DNA from: Bacteroides sp.
Lineage (GTDB): Bacteria; Bacteroidota; Bacteroidia; Bacteroidales; Bacteroidaceae
Length of the DNA: 5,801 nucleotides
Assembly: GCA_017556595.1 (NCBI GenBank)
Contig: JAFYML010000129.1
Coordinates: 1 to 5,801, forward strand
Reading direction: 5' to 3'
The notes under the pieces are model-generated. The model ran no database searches and was not told the DNA's origin. It saw nothing but the letters and a program-made list of their open reading frames with translations. This document shows positions 1 through 5,634 of this stretch, in pieces (position 1 is the stretch's first letter; each line of letters begins with the position of its first letter). Position numbers and translations under genes: made by a program.

Positions 1-58
1 CCAAATCGAGAGCGTCTGCAACTTCTTTATTCTCCTCTCTCAAACTGATTGTTTTCAT
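1..58 (-). CDS. N-terminal fragment of an unidentified protein (runs off left edge)
   Basis: Reading leftward from an ATG at 58-56 there is an open frame to the window edge giving MKTISLREENKEVADALDL. Nineteen residues are too few to assign a family, and I do not recognise it. The ATG follows the stop codon of the upstream gene (63-61) by only 2 bases, so the two genes are probably co-transcribed and perhaps translationally coupled. The segment is charged and shows no signal peptide or membrane helix, which suggests a cytoplasmic protein. That this is a gene rests on the tight spacing and the open frame, not on homology. Confidence 0.55.
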   Translation of the reverse strand, partial: MKTISLREENKEVADALDL

Positions 59-60
59 AA

Positions 61-408
61 TCATTGCCCCTCCTTTTCTTTTTCGCTTAAGAATTCATCA
101 TACCATTTTGCTGCACCTTGAATGGCCTCGTGGTATTGTCGGGTCAATTCTGCTACCTTGTCTTGTCTAAGTTCGTATTCTTGCATACAGGCGGATAAAC
201 GTAGGGCTATCATTCGGCTACCTACTTGAATATACGGCATTCCGGTTTTATCGTTGGCGGCGGCAAACTGCTTGTATTGTTCCATGTCGCTAAATTCGAG
301 TACTTGGAACAGAAATTGAAGTTCGGTTAGTTGCAATACAAACTTATAGGGCTGACCGCTCATGCGACATTCCATGAATTTGATTTTTGATGCGCTTTCG
401 TTTGTCAT
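61..408 (-). CDS. Small hypothetical protein (about 115 aa)
   Basis: I do not recognise this protein. The frame stays open upstream to a TTG at 453, but I prefer the ATG at 408-406 (protein beginning MTNESASKIKF), because the only consensus -7 promoter box found (474-467) would put the transcript start close to 453. Another in-frame ATG lies 11 codons further in (MECRMSGQPYKF). There is no signal peptide or membrane segment. The first half looks like mixed alpha/beta structure (YKFVLQLTELQFLFQVLEF). The last 45 or so residues are charged and probably helical (a Q/E/R-rich run ending in SEKEKEGQ), which suggests a soluble cytoplasmic protein. It heads a leftward unit with the gene starting at 58 and is divergent from the efflux operon. 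The sequence does not show that it regulates that operon: no helix-turn-helix is evident. Confidence 0.6.
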   Translation of the reverse strand: MTNESASKIKFMECRMSGQPYKFVLQLTELQFLFQVLEFSDMEQYKQFAAANDKTGMPYIQVGSRMIALRLSACMQEYELRQDKVAELTRQYHEAIQGAAKWYDEFLSEKEKEGQ

Positions 409-466
409 ATTAGAAAGAGGTTTATCGTTTCCGAAGAATCCGTTTGGGTTCAATCTTAATTTCAGG

Positions 467-474
467 CAAAAATA
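467..474 (-). promoter_or_regulatory. Candidate -7 promoter box for the leftward operon
   Basis: On the minus strand this reads TATTTTTG, an exact match to the Bacteroidota primary-sigma -7 consensus TAnnTTTG. It would give a 5' untranslated leader of roughly 50 bases before the ATG at 408. The -33 element (TTTG or TTG) is not clear at the expected distance, so this is a candidate only. A second exact match to the -7 consensus (TAAATTTG, minus strand 564-557) lies further upstream and also lacks a convincing -33 partner. Confidence 0.4.
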
Positions 475-605
475 ATAAATTAAAACATAAAAATCGATTT
501 ATGTCGTTGCTATTTTGAATAATAGATTTTCTAAATTCTTCTACCAACTATAAAAACAAATTTAAAAACCGCGCTACAAGGCATTCTGACGGGGGTAAAA
601 TCACA

Positions 606-693
606 TTAAACCTTTTGGGTCATTAGATTAAGCCTTTTGCTCTAAAGGTTTAATCTTTTAGGGCTTCAGGTTTAACCTTTTCAGGGGGTATCT
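606..693 (+). repeat. Four degenerate direct repeats, exact 22-base period
   Basis: TTAA begins at 606, 628, 650 and 672, exactly 22 bases apart. Each is followed by a C-containing step and a run of four T: TTAAACCTTTT, TTAAGCCTTTT, TTAATCTTTT and TTAACCTTTT. Similarity falls off after the T-run, where G-rich tails follow in three of four copies. Twenty-two bases is close to two helical turns, so all four heads face the same side of the DNA, as expected for cooperative binding by a regulator. In RNA the same copies give alternative pairings, because ATTAAACCTTT (605-615) is perfectly complementary to AAAGGTTTAAT (644-654). Iteron-like replication repeats have this unit size, but no replication gene is present. 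The function is not known. Confidence 0.6.
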
Positions 694-708
694 TCTACCC
701 TCTTTTTT
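683..708 (+). terminator. Intrinsic-terminator-like hairpin upstream of the efflux operon (possible attenuator)
   Basis: AGGGGGTA (683-690) pairs with TACCCTCT (696-703) through eight base pairs including one G-U, around a five-base loop TCTTC. A run of T follows to 708. The T-tract lies only on the right, so the signal stops rightward transcripts, those heading to the efflux genes. No complete gene ends just before it on the plus strand. The simplest readings are a leader attenuator, the end of a small RNA made from within the intergenic region, or a relic of a lost upstream gene. The left arm begins inside the fourth 22-base repeat. Confidence 0.55.
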
Positions 709-727
709 GTGCCTTAAAAGGAGTGTT

Positions 728-770
728 CGAGGGGTAAAATATGCGCTATCAACGGGGAATATTTTCCTCG
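728..770 (+). promoter_or_regulatory. Long imperfect stem, alternative leader structure A
   Basis: CGAGG (728-732) pairs with CCTCG (766-770), and AAAATAT (736-742) pairs with ATATTTT (759-765). This gives twelve base pairs interrupted only by a three-base bulge (733-735), with a 16-base loop. The left side contains the AGGGG and start codon region of the possible leader ORF at 741, so this fold would hide that start. It cannot form together with the hairpin at 750-773, because both use 764-770. The pairing is read directly from the sequence; a regulatory role is inference. Confidence 0.4.
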
Positions 771-794
771 TTGCAACTGCTAATATGCCGGTAG
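741..794 (+). CDS. Possible 17-codon leader peptide ORF
   Basis: An ATG at 741 opens a 17-codon frame (MRYQRGIFSSLQLLICR) ending in TAG at 792-794. AGGGG (730-734) precedes the ATG by six bases, a better placed Shine-Dalgarno-like sequence than the one before the first efflux gene. The ORF runs straight through the inverted repeat at 750-773, so a ribosome on it would block that hairpin, the geometry seen in leader-peptide attenuators of drug-resistance genes. Short ORFs occur often by chance, and Bacteroidota depend little on Shine-Dalgarno sequences, so this is tentative. Confidence 0.2.
   Translation: MRYQRGIFSSLQLLICR
750..773. promoter_or_regulatory. 24-base near-perfect inverted repeat: operator or leader hairpin B
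   Basis: CAACGGGGAA (750-759) and TTCCTCGTTG (764-773) form ten-base arms with one G-T mismatch (G-U in RNA) around the centre TATT. No T-tract follows, so it is not an intrinsic terminator. Its size and symmetry fit a dimeric repressor operator, for example of the TetR family, which commonly controls efflux operons. It fits equally well as an RNA hairpin competing with the stem at 728-770. It ends about 120 bases before the first efflux start codon. GTTGCAAC (770-777), a perfect short palindrome, overlaps its right end. Confidence 0.5.
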
Positions 795-839
795 GGAAAG
801 AAAACGGCAAGGGTGACAATGATTGTTTTGCTACCAGCC

Positions 840-891
840 TTTGAACTATCCTCGTCCTTGATTTGTTAGGGGAGAAAAAGTTCAAATTCGT
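840..891 (+). promoter_or_regulatory. Translation start region of the efflux operon, enclosed by an inverted repeat
   Basis: TTTGAACT (840-847) and AGTTCAAA (879-886) are perfect eight-base complements. The right arm ends five bases before the ATG at 892. The 31-base loop contains AGGGGAG (868-874), a purine-rich Shine-Dalgarno-like sequence rather far (17 bases) from the start codon. In the mRNA, forming this stem would bring the purine-rich stretch and the start codon closer or restrict ribosome access. Which of these happens, if either, cannot be told from the sequence. Confidence 0.3.
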
Positions 892-2316
892 ATGCCTTAC
901 AAAATAGTTATCCTATTTATCTGTTGCTTCCCTTTTACACTTAGGGCGCAAACAGAAGGTTATTCGCTCTCTTTGCAAGAGGCAATGGAGTGGATGAGCA
1001 GCAATAATCCATCATTACAGATAGCTGACAAAACGATAGAAATAGCGCGTGGCGAACGGCAAAAGTTCAATGCATTCTGGTTTCCGGCGTTGGATGCATC
1101 GGGCATGTACGTACATTTATCCAACAAGATAGAAGTGCGCCAACCGCTCGACACTTATACAACACCGGCCAAGGAGTTTGTGCAATCTATCCTACCCAAT
1201 GATCAACTCATCTCCTCCATACTCGACCAAGTGGGAAGCTATACCCTATCCCTTCCACTTTTAAAACGCAACCTCACCACGGTAGATGCCAACTTGTCGT
1301 GGCCCATATTTACCGGTGGCAAGCGCATCTATGCCTCGCGCATAGGCAATCGGATGATTGATTTGGCACAAGTAGGTAAAGACGAAACTCAAGCGTTGTT
1401 GCAAACCGAATTGATAGAGACATATTATGCTTTAAGCTTAGCCGCAAAGGTTAAAGAAGTTAGGAAAGCGACTTACCTAAACCTGCAACGCCATTACGAA
1501 CATGCACTGAAGTTAGAAGCCAATGGCATGATAACCAAAGCCGAACGTCTTTTTGCCGACGTAAATCGTCAAGAGGCAAAACGAGAATGGGAATCGGCCA
1601 AGAAAGCGCATGAAGTGGCTCATCGGGCACTCTGCTCGTTATTAAATGCGGAAGATAGCAACATCGAGTTTTCGCCCACTTCTCCCCTATTCATTACAAA
1701 TGCGTTGCCCGATAGCCTTTATTTTCAAAGCCTCATCCCAAGCAGCAACTATGCGGTGAACAAATTGCGCTTGGAGGAATCCATTGCCGACAACGAACTT
1801 CGCATCAGTCAGAGTGCTTACTTACCCAACATTGCTTTACTAGGCAAACAAACGCTTTATGCCCACAATCTACCGCGCAACCTAATGCCGCGTAGCATGG
1901 TTGGCATCGGCTTCACATGGAATTTATTCGACGGATTGAACCGCGAAGCAGATGTGCGCGTGGCGCGTCTCACCCAACAATCCTTGGCGTTGGGCAAGGA
2001 AAAGGCTATGAACGACCTCCAAGTATGGGTACAAAAATTATATAGCGAATTGCAACAAGCGCAAGACGAAGTAAGCACGCTGCAAACCACCATAACCATG
2101 AGCGAAGAGCTATTGCGTATACGCCGGAAGTCGTTCGAAGAGGGCATGTCCACCTCGACCGAAGTTGTCGATGCCGAAGTGATGCTATCCAAAGTACAGA
2201 TAGCTCTTTTGTTGGCATACTACCAATTCGATGTCTCCTTGGCCTCTCTTTGCTCCGTTTGCGGAGTTCCTGAGATGTTTTGGTCGCTTTTTAATTCAAC
2301 ACAACTTAAAAATTGA
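892..2316 (+). CDS. TolC-family outer-membrane efflux channel
   Basis: This is the outer-membrane channel of a three-part exporter. The protein has 474 residues, the usual size for the family. Residues 1-19 form a signal peptide (hydrophobic VILFICCFPF, probable cleavage after LRA). There is no proper lipobox despite C11-C12, so I expect a non-lipidated protein. Two outer-membrane efflux repeats follow, about 28-250 and 285-458. Each has the typical strand-turn motif, SWPIFTGGKR at 136-145 and FTWNLFDGLNRE at 341-352, and a long helix pair. The end of repeat 2 carries the family pattern GMSTSTEVVDAEV (418-430), mirrored in repeat 1 by GMITKAERLFADV (212-224). The start at 892 puts the signal peptide exactly at the N-terminus. 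It is the first gene of the operon, two bases ahead of the adaptor start. It is intact. The substrate cannot be inferred. Confidence 0.93.
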   Translation: MPYKIVILFICCFPFTLRAQTEGYSLSLQEAMEWMSSNNPSLQIADKTIEIARGERQKFNAFWFPALDASGMYVHLSNKIEVRQPLDTYTTPAKEFVQSILPNDQLISSILDQVGSYTLSLPLLKRNLTTVDANLSWPIFTGGKRIYASRIGNRMIDLAQVGKDETQALLQTELIETYYALSLAAKVKEVRKATYLNLQRHYEHALKLEANGMITKAERLFADVNRQEAKREWESAKKAHEVAHRALCSLLNAEDSNIEFSPTSPLFITNALPDSLYFQSLIPSSNYAVNKLRLEESIADNELRISQSAYLPNIALLGKQTLYAHNLPRNLMPRSMVGIGFTWNLFDGLNREADVRVARLTQQSLALGKEKAMNDLQVWVQKLYSELQQAQDEVSTLQTTITMSEELLRIRRKSFEEGMSTSTEVVDAEVMLSKVQIALLLAYYQFDVSLASLCSVCGVPEMFWSLFNSTQLKN

Positions 2317-2318
2317 TT

Positions 2319-3308
2319 ATGGAAATAAAGAACAAATTATTAGCAAGAGCATTTATCATCGGCCTTACGTTGATAGTTTTAGTCTCCATCATCGGCATTA
2401 TCATGATGAGCCGCACGCAAGTTATCCTACAAGGCGAGATTGAAGCTACCGAAATTCGCATATCGGGCAAGCTACCCGGACGAATAGATTCCTTTTGGGT
2501 AGCCGAAGGGGATTGGGTAAGAAAAGGGGATACGTTGGTGAGCATCAATAGCCCCGAAGCACGAGCTAAATTGCAACAAGCAAGTGCCATGAAGGATGTG
2601 GCCGCGTTTCAAAACGAAAAGGTTGACGAAGGAACTCGCCTACAAATCATCCGCACCGCCGAGGAGTTATGGAACAAGAGCAAGAGCGATTTGCAATTGG
2701 CCCAAACAACTTATCAACGCATTGAAAGGCTTTATCAAGATAGTGTGGTAAGTGCCCAACGATACGACGAGGTCAACGCCATCTACAAAGCAGCGATTGC
2801 TGCCGAACGTGCCGCCCACCAACAATATTTGTTGGCTAAAGCCGGCGCACAAAAACAGGACAAGGAGAGTGCTCGTTCGTTGGTCGATGCCGCCCAGGGG
2901 TCGGTCAGCGAAGTCGAATCTGTTCTTCAAGATGCTTGGCTAACGGCACCAATGAATGGGGAGATTGCCACCATTTACGTTAAGCAGGGCGAATTGGTGG
3001 GCACCGGCACGCCCATCATGAACTTGGTGGTGATGGAGAATTGCCACGTGGTACTGAATGTGCGCGAAGATTATTTGCCTTTTTTCGAAATGGGACAAGC
3101 CTTTGTGGGCAAGATACCGGCCATAGGCAACAAAGAGATGGTATTCAAAGTCTATTACATCAGTCCGTTAGGTAGCTTTGCCACATGGAAAAGTTCGAAA
3201 GATAATAGCAGCTACGACATGCGCACATTCGAGGTTCACGCCTTACCGTTGGAAGAAGCGCACAATTTAAGGCCGGGAATGAGTGTATTGATAACCCTAC
3301 AACAATGA
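2319..3308 (+). CDS. HlyD/YbhG-type periplasmic adaptor (membrane fusion protein)
   Basis: The adaptor links inner-membrane permeases to the outer-membrane channel. I choose the ATG at 2319 (329 residues), two bases after the upstream stop; a TTG at 2313 in frame would add only two residues. The order is: N-terminal membrane anchor (about 11-30); first half of the biotinyl-lipoyl domain (about 45-80, with SGKLPGRIDSFWVAEGDWV); an alpha-helical hairpin (about 82-205); second lipoyl half (DAWLTAPMNGEIATIYV, 205-221); and a beta-barrel domain to the C-terminus, ending in NLRPGMSV. At the hairpin tip, R134-x3-L138-x6-S145 matches exactly the RLS motif known from TolC-docking adaptors such as AcrA and MacA. 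That supports direct pairing with the channel gene just upstream. The layout is closest to E. coli YbhG and YhiI, which work with ABC-2 permeases. The stop overlaps the next start (ATGA). Confidence 0.92.
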   Translation: MEIKNKLLARAFIIGLTLIVLVSIIGIIMMSRTQVILQGEIEATEIRISGKLPGRIDSFWVAEGDWVRKGDTLVSINSPEARAKLQQASAMKDVAAFQNEKVDEGTRLQIIRTAEELWNKSKSDLQLAQTTYQRIERLYQDSVVSAQRYDEVNAIYKAAIAAERAAHQQYLLAKAGAQKQDKESARSLVDAAQGSVSEVESVLQDAWLTAPMNGEIATIYVKQGELVGTGTPIMNLVVMENCHVVLNVREDYLPFFEMGQAFVGKIPAIGNKEMVFKVYYISPLGSFATWKSSKDNSSYDMRTFEVHALPLEEAHNLRPGMSVLITLQQ

Positions 3309-4474
3309 AAGGAGCATTATTGGCCGTCTTCCGCCGTGAACTACATCGTATGCTTTCGCGCCGCATTTATGTTGCCGCTTGCATAGTACTACCCTTGTTC
3401 TCCCTGCTCTTCATGGCAACCATCTTTGGCAACGGCAACATGGAGGAGCTACCGGTGGGTGTAGTCGATGCTGACAATAGTTCGGCTTCGCGCAACATTA
3501 TCCGCATGGTGGAGGCAACCCCTGCACTTCGAGTAGCAAAGCATTATGTCAACGAAGTGGAAGCACGCAACGATGTGCGACGAAAAAATATCTACGGCTA
3601 TCTGCTCATACCCTCGAACTTTGCCAAGAAGGTGGGTAATAACGAGGCGGTAACGCTTTGCTATTACTACCATAACGCCATGCTCAGCGTGGGTGGTGAG
3701 CTACGTGCTACCTTCGCTCAGCTATTGGAGCAAACATCGGTTTCGCCTATTGTAACCGAAGCGGTAGGCTTGGGCGAGGATGAATCGACCGCTGTTTCCT
3801 TCTTGATGCCCGTAGCGGAGAGTGACTTCCCCATATACAACTTTAACCGCAACTATACGGTGTACCTTAGTCAACCCTTCTTTTTCATCTTCTTGCAAAT
3901 ATTGTTGTTGCTCGTCACTATCTATGCATTGGGAAGCGAAAGTAAATTCGGCACTTCCAATGAATGGTTACTCACCGCCAAAGGCAATATAGCCATAGCG
4001 GTAGCAGGCAAGCTATTGCCTTACACCTTTATATATATAGTTTTGGGTATCTTGGCCAACTTTGTCTTCTTCGAGTGGATAAAGATTCCATTGCCGTGCA
4101 GCCTTTGGACGATGAACATTGTAACTACACTCTTTATTTGTGCTACGCAAGCATTGGCTCTATTGCTCTATTCGTTGTTTCCCGTTTTAAGTCTCACCAT
4201 TAGCGTAGCATCTATGATTGGTTCGTTGGGAGCTACGTTATCGGGCGTTACCTTTCCTATCTCTTTTATGGATAGCCCCGTCCGTGCAGTTTCCTACCTC
4301 TTTCCGGTGCGCCATTTTATGGAAGTAGTACAAATGCTTTTATATACCGGAGGTTCATTCTCCGACTATTGGATGAGTGTAGTTGCACTATTACTTTTCC
4401 TTTTGGCACCCATTTTATTGTTACCTCGCTTGAAGAAAAGCTTAATTACTCACCGATATGCAGCGTTTGAATAA
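3305..4474 (+). CDS. ABC-2 type permease, first of a pair (YhhJ/YbhS-like)
   Basis: This is an inner-membrane export permease of the ABC2_membrane_3 type, with 389 residues. A short basic N-terminal helix (FRRELHRMLSRR, 9-20) is followed by TM1 (about 22-41), a large periplasmic domain (about 45-188) and five more membrane helices (about 189-209, 234-256, 268-291, 293-318, 356-374). The periplasmic domain opens with the family signature VGVVDADNSSASR (51-63) and EATPALRV (70-77). The cytoplasmic loop after TM2 keeps the family pattern with E212, G216, T217 and L222, then GKLLPY (235-240); this region usually contacts the ATPase. A third conserved block, SGVTFPISFMDSPVR (313-327), sits between TM5 and TM6. 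It has no Walker A or other nucleotide-binding motif. Translation is probably coupled to the adaptor by the 4-base ATGA overlap. It probably pairs with the next gene product. Confidence 0.9.
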   Translation: MKGALLAVFRRELHRMLSRRIYVAACIVLPLFSLLFMATIFGNGNMEELPVGVVDADNSSASRNIIRMVEATPALRVAKHYVNEVEARNDVRRKNIYGYLLIPSNFAKKVGNNEAVTLCYYYHNAMLSVGGELRATFAQLLEQTSVSPIVTEAVGLGEDESTAVSFLMPVAESDFPIYNFNRNYTVYLSQPFFFIFLQILLLLVTIYALGSESKFGTSNEWLLTAKGNIAIAVAGKLLPYTFIYIVLGILANFVFFEWIKIPLPCSLWTMNIVTTLFICATQALALLLYSLFPVLSLTISVASMIGSLGATLSGVTFPISFMDSPVRAVSYLFPVRHFMEVVQMLLYTGGSFSDYWMSVVALLLFLLAPILLLPRLKKSLITHRYAAFE

Positions 4475-5633
4475 CATTCTTCGGATAGCCGTGTACGAAT
4501 GCCGAAGCATTTTGCACTCCCTTCCCGTACTCTTAGTTTTAGGAGGCGGCATCTTTATGTATGGCCTGCTATATAATTATATGTATAGTCCGAATGTGCT
4601 GCACGAAGTGCCGATAGTAGTGGTGGATAATAATCGTACTCCGCTGAGCCGTCACTATGCACGATTGATGGATGCTACTCCGCAAGTTCGGATAGAAGGT
4701 TATGCCACCAACATAAAGGAAGCACACCTGCGTATGATAATGGGCAAAGTGGCGGGTATTGTACTCCTGCCCTACGATTTTGATGCAAAGGTGGGCAAGG
4801 GAGAAGAGGCGCTATTCGTGGCCTACAACAACACCCTATCCTTTCTTTATTACGAAGCATTGGCCGAAGCCTTCAGCGGAGCGATGTTGGAGTTGGACGA
4901 TGCGGTGCGTCAGCATCAATTGGTATTTTTGAATGCCGATGCTATCGAGGCTATTACCAACACTCGAAGCATCGGGGTGGAAGGTATTGCACTTTATAAC
5001 AAGAGCGGTGGTTATGCCGATTACCTCATCCCTTCCGTATTGATGCTTATACTCTTTCAAACCATGTTAATGGTTATCAGTATGCGGTGCGGGAAAGAGG
5101 CCGAACAGCAAATGCGTACGTTGATGCAGGTAGTAGGATGTGAAACAGCGTGGGGGAAAGCATTTAGTATTGTGACGGGTAAAGCGGTGGTTTATGTAGG
5201 ATTCTATGCGCTATTTGCTATCTTTTTATTAGGATTCCTACCGCTACTATTCGATTTGCCACACTTAGCAAGTCCGCTACTCCTTATCCAATTACTTATA
5301 CCCTACCTCTTTGCTACGGCCTTCTTTGGTTTGGCTTGTTCGCCGTTCTTCAAGGATAGCGAAGCGCCTTTGTTACTCATAGCCTTTTTCTCGGTAGGTT
5401 TACTTTTCCTTTCAGGTATCTCTTGGCCGTTAGAGTTGATGCCGTGGCCGTGGCGAGCACTTCACTACTTGCTACCCGCCCCGGTTGGTGTACTTGCCTT
5501 TGTCAAAGCCAATTCAATGGGGGCAAGCATAGCCGACATCGGCCGCGAAATGGTATTACTATGGGTGCAATGCGTTAGTTATTTCATTGTAGCGTGCATA
5601 GTTTACCGGATAGCGGCCATAAAAAGGAGATAG
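4458..5633 (+). CDS. ABC-2 type permease, second of a pair (YhhJ/YbhR-like)
   Basis: This is a divergent paralogue of the preceding permease, 391 residues with the same plan: TM1 about 23-42, periplasmic domain about 44-188, and later helices about 190-208, 240-262, 275-295, 304-323 and 366-385. The shared signature is easy to align: VPIVVVDNNRTPLSR (51-65) and DATPQVRI (72-79), with GIVLLPYDFDAKVG (100-113) against the sister's GYLLIPSNFAKKVG. The loop after TM2 is more divergent: the E..GT pattern is replaced by KEAEQQMRTL (213-222), which may mean a different coupling role. The conserved block before the last helix is present (LSGISWPLELMPWP, 318-331). The start lies 17 bases inside the upstream gene; the next in-frame Met is within TM1, so this start is secure. 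The gene closes the operon. It contains no ATP-binding motif. Confidence 0.9.
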   Translation: MQRLNNILRIAVYECRSILHSLPVLLVLGGGIFMYGLLYNYMYSPNVLHEVPIVVVDNNRTPLSRHYARLMDATPQVRIEGYATNIKEAHLRMIMGKVAGIVLLPYDFDAKVGKGEEALFVAYNNTLSFLYYEALAEAFSGAMLELDDAVRQHQLVFLNADAIEAITNTRSIGVEGIALYNKSGGYADYLIPSVLMLILFQTMLMVISMRCGKEAEQQMRTLMQVVGCETAWGKAFSIVTGKAVVYVGFYALFAIFLLGFLPLLFDLPHLASPLLLIQLLIPYLFATAFFGLACSPFFKDSEAPLLLIAFFSVGLLFLSGISWPLELMPWPWRALHYLLPAPVGVLAFVKANSMGASIADIGREMVLLWVQCVSYFIVACIVYRIAAIKRR

Positions 5634-5634
5634 A

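Larger units (their letters stand above)
409..891. other. Structured divergent intergenic region
   Basis: About 480 bases separate the two divergent genes. The left part (about 454-580) is very AT-rich and holds the candidate promoters of the leftward genes. The right part (about 590-890) carries the repeats and hairpins listed separately. No protein gene longer than a short leader-type ORF is convincing. No transcription factor gene for the efflux operon is encoded here, although such exporters are often next to a TetR- or AraC-type gene. I could not find a plus-strand promoter with both -7 and -33 elements. The best near misses to TAnnTTTG are TTGTTTTG at 823-830 and TTGATTTG at 858-865, each with one mismatch. 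Confidence 0.7.

Noticed and set aside
409..453. TTG start at 453 for the small hypothetical gene
   Set aside because: The ATG at 408 is a stronger start, and the candidate -7 box at 474-467 would place the transcript start near 453, leaving no leader for a TTG start.
606..693. 22-base repeats as plasmid iterons or a CRISPR array
   Set aside because: There is no replication protein or cas gene; the units are contiguous and degenerate with no distinct spacers, and the surroundings look chromosomal.
823..865. TTGTTTTG (823-830) and TTGATTTG (858-865) as promoter boxes of the efflux operon
   Set aside because: Each has a mismatch at the important second position of TAnnTTTG, and neither has a -33 element at the right distance. 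The TTTG at 840-843 is only 14 bases from the second box.
658..885. 75-codon minus-strand frame in the intergenic region
   Set aside because: It runs through the terminator-like hairpin and repeats, has an improbable composition (rich in R, P, S), no recognisable domain, and no packing with neighbouring genes.
1857..2218. Long minus-strand and offset frames inside the channel gene
   Set aside because: They are antisense shadows of a well-supported gene, with no coherent protein features.
2313..2318. TTG start for the adaptor, overlapping the channel gene
   Set aside because: The ATG at 2319 is two codons downstream in the same frame and is the normal start; the difference has no effect on the domains.
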